This document shows, piece by piece, positions 1 to 7,594 of a stretch of DNA of 12,100 nucleotides. The translations under genes were made by a program, and so were the position numbers. The notes under the pieces were generated by a model that made no database searches, was not told the origin of the DNA, and saw only the letters and a program-made list of their open reading frames with translations. This DNA comes from an uncultured Bacillota bacterium (GTDB lineage Bacteria > Bacillota_I > Bacilli_A > RF39 > UBA660): assembly GCA_947168865.1 (NCBI GenBank), contig CAMVNN010000023.1, forward strand, positions 1 through 12,100. The letters are read 5' to 3'. Positions within the stretch are counted from its first letter, which is position 1; each line of letters opens with the position of its first letter.

Positions 1-3000
1 AGTGGTAATAATAGTGCAGTCATAAATATGACAATTAATAATTCAAATAGTTATGTGATTTTCTACACTCTATCATTTAGTAATTCAAGTGTAACATATC
101 AAGTAGATGGAGCAAGTTTAGCTACATATACTGTAAGTGCAAACTCATCTAAAACAAATCAAATAGTAATAACAGGATTAACTGGAACAAGTATAACAGC
201 AACAATAAGTGTTCAAAATCCATATCAAGTAACATATACAAAAGTGATTAATTTTGATAATACAGTACCGAGTTGTACATTTGGTAATATTGAAGCAATT
301 GCTACTGGTGAAACAGGAACACTAGAACTTACATGTACAGATTCAAGTGGAATTTCAACAAGTACACTTACATCAAGTGCATTTACACTAAGTAATTCAA
401 ATGTATCAATTCAATCAATAACAGAATCAAGTGTGACAAATGGTAGGAAATATACATTAACGCTTTTAGGAAATACAGCAGGCTCAACAAATATTGCCTT
501 AAAAGCAAGTCAAGTATTAGATAATAACGGAAATAGTAATGCTAGTGTAACTAAAGAAGTAATAGTAGAAAATCGTGAATACATAGTTACATATAATGCT
601 AATGGAGGTACATTTGCTGGTAATGCTACAACTAATCAAGTAACATATAAAATAGATAAAGGTGATGTAACCAAATACTCACATACATCGAATATTGATG
701 ATGCTGGAGTTCAGAATGGTAATTATGAAAATAATTTAGCAACTAAAGATGTTATAACAATACCTGGAGCTAGTTCGGTTCATGTAGTAATTACGACCCA
801 ATTATATGCTAGTTCTGACAAAGTATATGTTTTTTCTGGTGAATATACAGGGAGTATCGAAAGTAGTACAACAGGATATTTAAATAGGTATACTAATACC
901 TCTAAAACAACAGCAGAGTTTGATGTAACTGGTGATACAGTTACATTTGGAATGTATTCAAATACAAGTGGGGTAAGTTACGGATACTATGCAGTTGTAA
1001 CTGGTGAAGGTAATGTAGCAATTGCTACAAGCGGTACATATGTTGAACCAACAAATTCAAACAGCAACTACATATTTAAAGGTTGGTGCATTGATTCAAA
1101 TTGTACCGATGGTAATGAATTTGATCATGCGACCTTATCAAATGATAAAATCGTGTATGCAAAATGGTCTTTAAAAAGTGCAACATTTGTGTATGGACAA
1201 GAATTTAATATTAAATTGAAAAAATTGGCTGGTCAGAGTAATGCAACATATACAACTGTAGATACATCAATAACATCATTAGTAAGATCAAACACTTTAA
1301 GTATAACTCCAACTGGTGATAATTTAGTATCTACTAGTATTTCAGATTTTCCAATATATGCGTGGTATGATAATGGAATAATATATTATTATAGTGAGGC
1401 TGTAACTATATATTTGAATCAAGAGCCATCATATATGTTTTATGAAATGCGCATGCTATCAACAGCAGATTTGTCAAATATTAATACTAGTAAAGCAACG
1501 AGGATGTATTCCATGTTTTATTATACTGGCAATGATGCTGCAACTTTTAATTTAAATTTGTCAAACTGGGACACATCAAAAGTAACAACAATGTATTATA
1601 TGTTTTATAAGGCAGGTTATAGTGCAGGAACCTGGAATATAGGGAATATATCAAATTGGGACACTTCAAGCTTAACATCGATGCATTATATGTTTAATTA
1701 TGCAGGATATACTGCAGATTCATTTAATTTAGACTTATCAAATTGGAATACTTCAAAAGTAACAACAACATACTATATGTTTTATTATGCTGGTTATAGT
1801 GCGACAACATGGAATATTGGAGATTTATCTTCATGGAATGTATCAAGTGTAAAAAATATGTCACATATGTTTTCTTCTGCAGGCTATAGTGCAACAACAT
1901 GGGATATAGGGAATATATCAAATTGGGACACTTCAAATGTAACAGAGATGGATTATGTTTTTTTGAACGCAGGGGCTTGTGCATTAACTTGGAATGTTGG
2001 AAATTTATCAAATTGGAATACTTCAAAAGCGACTACAATGAAAGCTATGTTTGAAAATGCAGGTTATAATTCGGGAAGCTTTGTTCTTGATTTATCAAAC
2101 TGGAGCACTTCGAATGTAAAGGACATGTCCAATATGTTTTATAATGCGGGATATAATGCAGAAATATGGAATATAGGGAATTTATCAAATTGGAACACGT
2201 CAAGTGTTACAACTATGTCATATATGTTTCGCGGGACAGGTGGTATTGCAACGACATGGAATATAGGTGATTTATCAAGTTGGAATACTTCAAGTGTAAC
2301 TAACATGAGTTCTATGTTTAATCACGCAGGTGAATTTTCTACTTCAAATTGGAGCATAGGAAATTTGGAAAATTGGGATGTTTCCAATGTAACTACCATG
2401 TCAGAGATGTTTCGTGATGCAGGTTATAATTCATCATCATGGAATATAGGAAATTTATCAAATTGGAACACGTCAAGTGTTACAACTATGTCATATATGT
2501 TTTATGAGACAGGTTATAGTGCATCATCATTTATATTGCAAGGTTTATCTTCTTGGAATACTTCATCTGTAGTAAATATGTCATATATGTTTGATGCGTC
2601 AGGACATAATGCAACGACATGGAGTATAGGTAATTTATCAAATTGGAATACATCAAGCTTAACAAATGCGAATTGTATGTTTTGTAGTGCAGGATATAAT
2701 GCAACAGTATGGGATATTGGAAGCTTATCGGGTTGGGATACAACGAAGCTAACTAATATGTCAAATATGTTCTTATCTGCTGGCTCTAACGCAACAACAG
2801 TAAATAGTATAGGAACTTTAAAAATTTATGCAACTAGTATTTCAAATATGTTCAATGGTGCAAATAAATTGAATGGAACTCTTAATATTTATAGTAATCC
2901 TACTTCGTATGTTGCAGCATTCAAAGATGCTGCAACATCAGGTCCTGGAATAGTAGTTAATTATTCAAGTACAACAACAAATATTGATAATATTATTGCA

Positions 3001-3048
3001 ACAAAGAGTAGTACTAGTAATGTTACTAAAGGTGTACAATTAGATTAA
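1..3048 (+). CDS. Secreted BspA-like (DUF285) repeat protein with InlB B-repeat, 5'-truncated
   Basis: The reading frame is open from base 1 with no stop before the first ATG at 28, so the true start and any signal peptide lie upstream. Order of parts: Ser/Thr/Asn-rich beta-type sequence; an Ig-like stretch with two Cys (PSCTFG and ELTCTD, about 268-345); the first half of an InlB B-repeat (YNANGG, 577-660); a CUB-like insertion (about 661-1014); the second InlB half (FKGWC to YAKW, about 1021-1167); a linking module (1195-1476); fifteen DUF285 repeats (1471-2817); and a short tail. DUF285/BspA repeats and InlB B-repeats are known from bacterial surface and secreted proteins, often adhesins; function here is inference. 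No LPXTG motif or C-terminal membrane segment is visible, so attachment is unexplained. The gene ends in TAA just before a hairpin terminator. It shares its linking module with the 8639-11185 gene. Family assignment is firm, exact role unknown. Confidence 0.85.
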   Translation, partial: SGNNSAVINMTINNSNSYVIFYTLSFSNSSVTYQVDGASLATYTVSANSSKTNQIVITGLTGTSITATISVQNPYQVTYTKVINFDNTVPSCTFGNIEAIATGETGTLELTCTDSSGISTSTLTSSAFTLSNSNVSIQSITESSVTNGRKYTLTLLGNTAGSTNIALKASQVLDNNGNSNASVTKEVIVENREYIVTYNANGGTFAGNATTNQVTYKIDKGDVTKYSHTSNIDDAGVQNGNYENNLATKDVITIPGASSVHVVITTQLYASSDKVYVFSGEYTGSIESSTTGYLNRYTNTSKTTAEFDVTGDTVTFGMYSNTSGVSYGYYAVVTGEGNVAIATSGTYVEPTNSNSNYIFKGWCIDSNCTDGNEFDHATLSNDKIVYAKWSLKSATFVYGQEFNIKLKKLAGQSNATYTTVDTSITSLVRSNTLSITPTGDNLVSTSISDFPIYAWYDNGIIYYYSEAVTIYLNQEPSYMFYEMRMLSTADLSNINTSKATRMYSMFYYTGNDAATFNLNLSNWDTSKVTTMYYMFYKAGYSAGTWNIGNISNWDTSSLTSMHYMFNYAGYTADSFNLDLSNWNTSKVTTTYYMFYYAGYSATTWNIGDLSSWNVSSVKNMSHMFSSAGYSATTWDIGNISNWDTSNVTEMDYVFLNAGACALTWNVGNLSNWNTSKATTMKAMFENAGYNSGSFVLDLSNWSTSNVKDMSNMFYNAGYNAEIWNIGNLSNWNTSSVTTMSYMFRGTGGIATTWNIGDLSSWNTSSVTNMSSMFNHAGEFSTSNWSIGNLENWDVSNVTTMSEMFRDAGYNSSSWNIGNLSNWNTSSVTTMSYMFYETGYSASSFILQGLSSWNTSSVVNMSYMFDASGHNATTWSIGNLSNWNTSSLTNANCMFCSAGYNATVWDIGSLSGWDTTKLTNMSNMFLSAGSNATTVNSIGTLKIYATSISNMFNGANKLNGTLNIYSNPTSYVAAFKDAATSGPGIVVNYSSTTTNIDNIIATKSSTSNVTKGVQLD
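577..1167 (+). other. InlB B-repeat (Listeria-Bacteroides type) split by a CUB-like insertion
   Basis: The typical InlB B-repeat reads V-T-Y-x-A-N-G-G near the start, then F-x-G-W and ends near Y-A-x-W. Here the first half (EYIVTYNANGGTF, from 577) and the second half (YIFKGWC to YAKW, to 1167) are separated by roughly 118 residues. The inserted piece (about 661-1014) runs from YSHTSNIDD through VITIPGASSVHVVI and VYVFSGEY to TVTFGMYS and GYYAVVTG. This beta-rich pattern resembles CUB-like jelly-roll domains. The split is seen directly; the CUB assignment rests on pattern recognition. Confidence 0.65.
1195..1476 (+). repeat. Module preceding DUF285 array, copy in the first surface gene
   Basis: About 94 residues run from GQEFNIKLKKLAG through D-x-x-I-x-S-L-V-R, then PIYAWYDNGIIYYYSEA, Y-L-N and SYMF to ADLS. 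The same landmark order occurs three times in the gene at 8639-11185. In every copy but the last it leads directly into recognisable DUF285 repeats, which suggests an N-terminal cap of the solenoid. That structural role is inference. Confidence 0.75.
1471..2817 (+). repeat. Array of fifteen ~30-residue DUF285/BspA-type repeats
   Basis: Fifteen tandem coding units of 29-31 residues (about 87-93 bp) follow the pattern L-S-N-W-[ND]-T-S-x-V-T-x-M-x-x-M-F-x-x-A-G-Y-x-A-x-T-W-x-I-G-N. Units starting at 1471, 1645 and 2023 end in F-x-L-[DN] and are one residue shorter. A degenerate unit with SNMF follows at 2818-2900. The canonical DUF285 unit is about 25 residues with C-x-N-L after MF; here A-G-Y-x-A-x-T-W-x-I-G replaces that part. 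It is a protein-level solenoid repeat, not a noncoding array. Confidence 0.9.
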
Positions 3049-3086
3049 AAAAAGAATTTCATTTTTTTGAAATTCTTTTATTTTTT
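3049..3086. terminator. Bidirectional intrinsic terminator between convergent genes
   Basis: AAAAGAATTTC (3050-3060) pairs perfectly with GAAATTCTTTT (3069-3079), an 11-bp stem with an 8-nt T-rich loop. A T-run follows on the + strand (3081-3086), and the A-run at 3047-3053 gives a U-run for the - strand. It sits directly after the + gene's TAA and overlaps the - gene's stop codon, so it can serve both genes. Confidence 0.85.
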
Positions 3087-4367
3087 CTTATATACATAAA
3101 AATTACCAACTAAAGCATGAACATCATAATTATCACGAATATAATCTAATACTTTGTAATTATATTGAGCACCGGTTATAACAGTATCTATAACAAAGTA
3201 ATGATCTTTTTCAAGAGTCTTTAAATAATTAATCATTTTGTCAGTGCCTTTATAACCTAAATTACCATAAAGGATAACATCATATTTATTAATAGGTAAA
3301 TCTAGCATTAATTTATATAAGTAATTATCATAAAGTAATAAGCAAACATTATCAAAATCATTATTGAAATAATTTCTTAAATCATTTTTGTTTTTTAAAT
3401 ATTCACTTTGAATAGGTCTATATTTAAATAAGTTATTATCATGGCCATAATCAACATTTTTATAATTAATTATATTTCCGCATATTGGAATAGCCATAAA
3501 TATGAAAGAAACATATCTTAATTTATAAATGTATTCATCAAATTTGTTCATTAACATAATTAATGCAGGTGTTAATCCAATTATTACATGCATTTCATTC
3601 ATAACAGGATAAATTAATGCTGTAAAAAAGATTGCATATAAATAACCAATATTCTTTTCTTTTATAAATAAATATATTAAATATATTATTATTATAGGAA
3701 CTATATAAGCCATTTTTGAAAACTGAAAGTTATTTGAAGCAAAATCTAAAACCCCGAGAAAAACATAACTGATGTAGTTTTTTAAATTATGTAAAATAAT
3801 AAATATAAATATAGTTATTAAATTTGGAATAATAAATCCAACAATTCTTTTAAATATTTTTTTTAAATCTTTAAAATAATATAAACTTGGAATCGCGAGT
3901 AATACTCCAACGTTTATTTTAGTTAAGAAAGAAAGACCAATGATGAATCCAATTAGATAATCATTTTTCTTTTCTTTTTCTAAATACATCAGTAATAAAG
4001 CAAATAGTATGCAAATAGTATTATAATTTGCGAGACAAGAGCTTAAAATAAATGGTGTTGCAATCAAATATATTTTGGGATTAATCTTATAGACAATGTA
4101 AACAACCATCATAATATAAAATGTATTTATTAAAGTGAAAGAAACCATATTATTTCCAAGAATACTCATAAGTATTCCTGTAATTAATGGGTATAAAGGA
4201 GATATTACCATATTAAAATCTCTATACATTAATTTCCCGATAGAAGTATTATACGAATATCCATAATTCCACATTAGATCAGAGTTAATTTTACTAGAAA
4301 ACAAAATATAAAAAACAATAATAGCAATTATAGTAAAAGAAATGGGGATTTTATATTTTTTGATCAT
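3078..4367 (-). CDS. Polytopic membrane protein resembling GT-C glycosyltransferases
   Basis: The start is ATG at 4367 (MIKKYKIPIS, 429 aa), because GGTGAT (4376-4371) lies 3 nt before it and an extended -10 box sits just upstream. The frame continues 58 codons further up, but that stretch runs through the promoter and into priA. Residues ~8-25 form the first membrane helix. An external loop with Asp30 and Asp50 (SDLMWNYGY, YRDFN) follows, then about nine or ten more hydrophobic helices to residue ~302. A soluble C-terminal part of about 125 residues (FDNVCLLLYDN, YDVILYGNLG, YFVIDT) closes the protein. This layout, with acidic residues in the first outer loop, is typical of GT-C enzymes that use lipid-phosphate sugar donors (the PMT/ArnT type). 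The acceptor and sugar cannot be told. It could instead be a different polytopic envelope protein; the GT-C call is moderate. It is transcribed away from priA. Confidence 0.6.
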   Translation of the reverse strand: MIKKYKIPISFTIIAIIVFYILFSSKINSDLMWNYGYSYNTSIGKLMYRDFNMVISPLYPLITGILMSILGNNMVSFTLINTFYIMMVVYIVYKINPKIYLIATPFILSSCLANYNTICILFALLLMYLEKEKKNDYLIGFIIGLSFLTKINVGVLLAIPSLYYFKDLKKIFKRIVGFIIPNLITIFIFIILHNLKNYISYVFLGVLDFASNNFQFSKMAYIVPIIIIYLIYLFIKEKNIGYLYAIFFTALIYPVMNEMHVIIGLTPALIMLMNKFDEYIYKLRYVSFIFMAIPICGNIINYKNVDYGHDNNLFKYRPIQSEYLKNKNDLRNYFNNDFDNVCLLLYDNYLYKLMLDLPINKYDVILYGNLGYKGTDKMINYLKTLEKDHYFVIDTVITGAQYNYKVLDYIRDNYDVHALVGNFYVYKKK

Positions 4368-4382
4368 CTTATCACCAATGAC

Positions 4383-4414
4383 ATTATAACATGTTTTATT
4401 TGTTTTTGTTGCAA
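4383..4414 (-). promoter_or_regulatory. Promoter of the GT-C-like gene, extended -10
   Basis: Read on the - strand, TGTTATAAT (4391-4383) is a perfect extended -10. The palindromic TTGCAA (4414-4409) lies 20 bp upstream, long for a -35 spacing, so the TGn extension may carry most of the activity. The expected transcription start falls at about 4376-4378, right at the GGTGAT ribosome site, giving a leader of only about 10-12 nt. Confidence 0.6.
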
Positions 4415-4438
4415 ACATTTGTTCATAAATGATATAAT
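4409..4438 (+). promoter_or_regulatory. Promoter of priA
   Basis: TTGCAA (4409-4414), 18 bp, then TATAAT (4433-4438). The transcription start should fall near 4445, next to the ribosome site AGAGGTGAT (4444-4452). TTGCAA is its own reverse complement and is also the candidate -35 of the divergent gene. Confidence 0.6.
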
Positions 4439-4456
4439 AATCAAGAGGTGATAAAT

Positions 4457-6613
4457 ATGATAGTTGAAGTTTTAATTGAAATAAAAGCTTGGAAACAAGA
4501 TCGCACATTTTCATATCATGTCCCACCTTTATTAGAAACACAAGTTGAGATAGGAAAGAGAGTATGTGTTCCTTTTCAAAATCGTGAATTAGAAGGATTC
4601 ATAGTTGGCTATAGTGAGAATGTTGATTATGAAGTAAAAGATATAATCACGGTTATTGATGAAGAACCAGTTTTAAATAAGGAATTACTTGAACTTGGAA
4701 AATATATAAGTAAAAAGACACTTTGTAATCTGATAAGTGCTTATCAGACTATGCTTCCAACGGCTTTAAAAGTGCACAAGAATAAAAAAATAAATAAAAA
4801 ATATGTTTCTTATATAGTACTAGGTGAAGAACCAACTAAATTAACTTTAAAACAACAAGAAATATATGATTTAGTCAAAGAAAAAGAAAAAGTGTTGAAA
4901 AGTGATATAAGTAGTAAATCAATTCTAAACACTTTAATTTCAAAGAAATTTTTAAAAGAAATAGAAGAAGAAGATTATCGTTTAAAAGATAATAATTATA
5001 TTGAAGTAAACACTAATATAAGATTAACAGATGAGCAAGAAAAAGCTTTGGGAATTTTAGAAAGTAAATTAAACACATTTACACCATTTTTGCTTCATGG
5101 AGTAACTGGTTCTGGTAAAACAGAAGTTTATATGCAAATTATAAAAAAAGTATTAGAATTTGGTAAAGAAGTAATAGTGTTAGTGCCAGAGATTAGTTTG
5201 ACACCCCAATTGGTTTCTAGTTTTAAGAATCGCTTTAGAGATAACATTGCTATTTTACATAGTGGCCTTTCTGATGGTGAAAAATTCGATGAGTGGCGAA
5301 AAATAGAAAGAAATGAAGTCAAAATTGTGATAGGAGCCCGAAGTGCTATTTTTGCACCTTTGAATAATCTTGGATTAATTGTAATTGATGAAGAACATTC
5401 TGATTCTTATAAGCAAGAAAACAATCCTAAATATAATACAATTGATATTGCTCTTTGGCGTGCAAAATATCATAAATGTGAACTTGTTTTAGGTAGTGCA
5501 ACACCATCTGTTGAAAGCTATGTTCGAGCTATAATGCAAGTATATACATTGGTTGAAATGAAAAAAAGGGTAAATAATAATTTGCCCAGAACATATTTAA
5601 TTGACATGAAGGAGGAAATAAAAAAAGGATATCATATTTTATCTAAAGAATTAATTGATGCAATTAAACTAAGATTAGAGATGCATGAGCAAGTTATAAT
5701 TCTTTTAAATAGACGAGGATATTCTACTAATGTTACCTGTCATGATTGTGGTTTCACTTTAAAATGTAAGGCTTGTGATATTCCACTAGTGTTTCATAAA
5801 AGCTCTAACGTGATGCGCTGTCATTATTGTGGCTATGCAGAAAAAGTACCTAAGATATGTCCTAGCTGTCATAGTAAGAATATTGACTATTTTGGCTTGG
5901 GAACTCAAAAGTTAGAAGAAGAAATCAATAAATTATTCTCAGCAAAAGTTGTTAGAATGGATGTTGACACTACTTCAAAAAAAGGGGCACATGCTAAAAT
6001 TATCAAAGATTTTATGGAACAAAAATACGATATTTTAGTAGGAACTCAGATGATTGCAAAAGGACTTGATTTTCCTAATGTTACTTTAGTTGGTGTAGTA
6101 AATGGAGACGCTTCATTGAATATTCCTGACTTCAGAGCTGGGGAACGCACATTTGAACTTTTAAATCAAATATCTGGTAGAAGTGGAAGAGCAGAAAAAT
6201 TAGGTGAAGTTTACATTCAAGTTTTTAATAAAGATCATTATAGTATTGTTGAAGCTGCTAAGAATGATTATGATTCTTATATAAAACAAGAACTAGCAAT
6301 CAGAAAGAAATTAAACTATCCACCATATTTTAATTTGCTTTTAATTAAAATCTCTGGTAAAAATGAAGAGGCTATTAAAGAAGAAAGTAATAAAATAGCT
6401 GTTTATTTGAGAAATAATTTATCAAATTTCACCTTTGTTTTAGGCCCTAGTCCTTCTATGATGGCGAAAGTCAATAATATTTATTACTACCAAATAATTT
6501 TAAAATATAAAAATGATTCTGACATTCGAGAACAAATACTATATATAAAGAATAAATATGATAGTAATAATAAAATAAATGTTGATATTGATTTTAATCC
6601 TTTAAGAGTATAG
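4457..6613 (+). CDS. priA: Primosomal protein N' (replication restart helicase PriA)
   Basis: PriA is a 3'-to-5' superfamily-2 DNA helicase that recognises stalled forks and D-loops and reloads the replisome. The start is ATG 4457 (MIVEVLIEIKAW, 718 aa). The in-frame GTG at 4448 lies inside the Shine-Dalgarno AGAGGTGAT, so it is not the start. The N-terminal 3'-DNA-binding domain covers residues ~1-105. Walker A GVTGSGKT is at 215-222, DEEH at 311-314, and GSATPS follows. All eight zinc cysteines are present (428, 431, 437, 440, 455, 458, 468, 471). Later helicase motifs GTQMIAKGLDFPNV and QISGRSGRA are intact. Length is close to that of E. coli PriA, and no key residue is missing. fmt follows after a 41-bp gap, the common priA-fmt order in Firmicutes. 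Confidence 0.98.
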   Translation: MIVEVLIEIKAWKQDRTFSYHVPPLLETQVEIGKRVCVPFQNRELEGFIVGYSENVDYEVKDIITVIDEEPVLNKELLELGKYISKKTLCNLISAYQTMLPTALKVHKNKKINKKYVSYIVLGEEPTKLTLKQQEIYDLVKEKEKVLKSDISSKSILNTLISKKFLKEIEEEDYRLKDNNYIEVNTNIRLTDEQEKALGILESKLNTFTPFLLHGVTGSGKTEVYMQIIKKVLEFGKEVIVLVPEISLTPQLVSSFKNRFRDNIAILHSGLSDGEKFDEWRKIERNEVKIVIGARSAIFAPLNNLGLIVIDEEHSDSYKQENNPKYNTIDIALWRAKYHKCELVLGSATPSVESYVRAIMQVYTLVEMKKRVNNNLPRTYLIDMKEEIKKGYHILSKELIDAIKLRLEMHEQVIILLNRRGYSTNVTCHDCGFTLKCKACDIPLVFHKSSNVMRCHYCGYAEKVPKICPSCHSKNIDYFGLGTQKLEEEINKLFSAKVVRMDVDTTSKKGAHAKIIKDFMEQKYDILVGTQMIAKGLDFPNVTLVGVVNGDASLNIPDFRAGERTFELLNQISGRSGRAEKLGEVYIQVFNKDHYSIVEAAKNDYDSYIKQELAIRKKLNYPPYFNLLLIKISGKNEEAIKEESNKIAVYLRNNLSNFTFVLGPSPSMMAKVNNIYYYQIILKYKNDSDIREQILYIKNKYDSNNKINVDIDFNPLRV

Positions 6614-6630
6614 TATTTATAAATAATTTA

Positions 6631-6651
6631 TGTTAAAATTAAGTGGGTGAT
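6631..6651 (+). promoter_or_regulatory. Probable extended -10 promoter and ribosome site of fmt
   Basis: TGTTAAAAT (6631-6639) is an extended -10 with one mismatch to TATAAT. No good -35 is visible 17 bp upstream. GGGTGAT (6645-6651) is the ribosome site, 3 nt before ATG 6655. Spacing from the -10 to this site matches the priA and GT-C-like genes. Read-through from priA is also likely, since no terminator separates them. Confidence 0.45.
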
Positions 6652-6654
6652 TAG

Positions 6655-7593
6655 ATGAAAGACAAAAAAGTAATATTCATGGGTACACCAGAATTCAGTG
6701 TTCCTGTTTTGGAAATGCTAATTGAAAATACAGATGTCATTGCGGTTGTTACACAACCGGATAAAGAAGTAGGGAAAAAAGGAATTGTTTTTTCACCAAT
6801 AAAAGAAATTGCATTGAAAAACAATATTAAAATTTTTCAACCATTGAAAATTAGAAAAGAATTTGAAGATATTATAGCTTTAAAACCAGATATAATTATC
6901 ACATGTGCATATGGTCAAATAATTCCAAACGAAATATTAGAATGTCCTAAATATGGATGTATTAATGTTCATGCTTCGCTTTTACCATATTTAAGAGGTG
7001 GAGCACCTATTCATCATGCAATCATAGATGGATATGCCAAGACGGGAATTACAATCATGTATATGAATGATAAGATGGATGAAGGAGATATTATTTCTCA
7101 AAAAGAAACGATAATATCAGATTCTGATACAACTGAGAAATTACATGATCGTTTGAGTCTCATGGGAAGAGATTTACTATATGAAACTTTACCTAGTATT
7201 TTTGCAGGTACAAATGAAAGAAAAAAACAAGATCATTCTCTTGCAACATATGGTTTCAACATTAAAAGAGAAGATGAGAAGGTTGACTTTAATAAGACAC
7301 GAAGAGAAATATTTAATCAAGTTCGTGGACTCAATTCATGGCCTGGGGCTTATGCTTTACTAGATGGTTTTGTCTTTAAAATATGGGAAGTTATTATAGG
7401 TGAAGAAACAAATAAAAATTGTGATAATGGAACGATATTAGGTTTTAATAAAGAAGGTATCGAAGTTAAATGCTCTGATGGCAAAATCACATTAAAATTA
7501 ATTCAACCTGAAGGTAAGAAGAAGATGGAAGCACAATCTTATCTAAATGGATTAAAGAATAAAGATGAATTAATTGGTAAAGTGTTGGTGTAA
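6655..7593 (+). CDS. fmt: Methionyl-tRNA formyltransferase
   Basis: Transfers the formyl group of 10-formyltetrahydrofolate to the amino group of Met-tRNA(fMet), making the initiator tRNA in the cytoplasm. The product is 312 aa, the family's usual length. It opens with IFMGTPEFSVPVLE. The catalytic triad Asn104, His106 and Asp142 is present in NVHASLLP and MDEGD, matching E. coli N106/H108/D144. The SLLPYLRGGAPIHHAI loop (108-123) is present. The C-terminal tRNA-binding domain (from ~205, with VRGLNSWPGAYA) is complete. The start has the strong site GGGTGAT 3 nt upstream. It follows priA; the next gene starts 1 nt after its TAA, so the two are probably cotranscribed. Confidence 0.98.
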   Translation: MKDKKVIFMGTPEFSVPVLEMLIENTDVIAVVTQPDKEVGKKGIVFSPIKEIALKNNIKIFQPLKIRKEFEDIIALKPDIIITCAYGQIIPNEILECPKYGCINVHASLLPYLRGGAPIHHAIIDGYAKTGITIMYMNDKMDEGDIISQKETIISDSDTTEKLHDRLSLMGRDLLYETLPSIFAGTNERKKQDHSLATYGFNIKREDEKVDFNKTRREIFNQVRGLNSWPGAYALLDGFVFKIWEVIIGEETNKNCDNGTILGFNKEGIEVKCSDGKITLKLIQPEGKKKMEAQSYLNGLKNKDELIGKVLV

Positions 7594-7594
7594 T

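Noticed and set aside
1724..2743. Antisense open frames opposite the repeat array (1724-2026, 2531-2743)
   Set aside because: Periodic repeats with biased codons keep the opposite strand free of stops; their products are low-complexity mirrors of the repeat.
1471..2817. CRISPR-like periodicity of about 90 bp
   Set aside because: The repeats are imperfect, fully coding, in-frame, and have no unique spacers.
4448..4456. GTG start of priA three codons upstream
   Set aside because: The GTG is part of the Shine-Dalgarno AGAGGTGAT that serves ATG 4457; MIVEVLIEI is the usual PriA beginning.
4368..4541. 58-codon upstream extension of the GT-C-like gene
   Set aside because: It runs through the promoter TGTTATAAT and into priA. 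The ATG at 4367 has a good GGTGAT site and starts a normal membrane protein.
7181..7363. Overlapping 60-codon frame inside fmt
   Set aside because: It is an out-of-frame shadow of the well-supported fmt with no ribosome site or recognisable product.
7574..7594. TTG start for the gene after fmt
   Set aside because: It has no ribosome site and overlaps fmt; ATG 7595 has GGTG 4 nt upstream.
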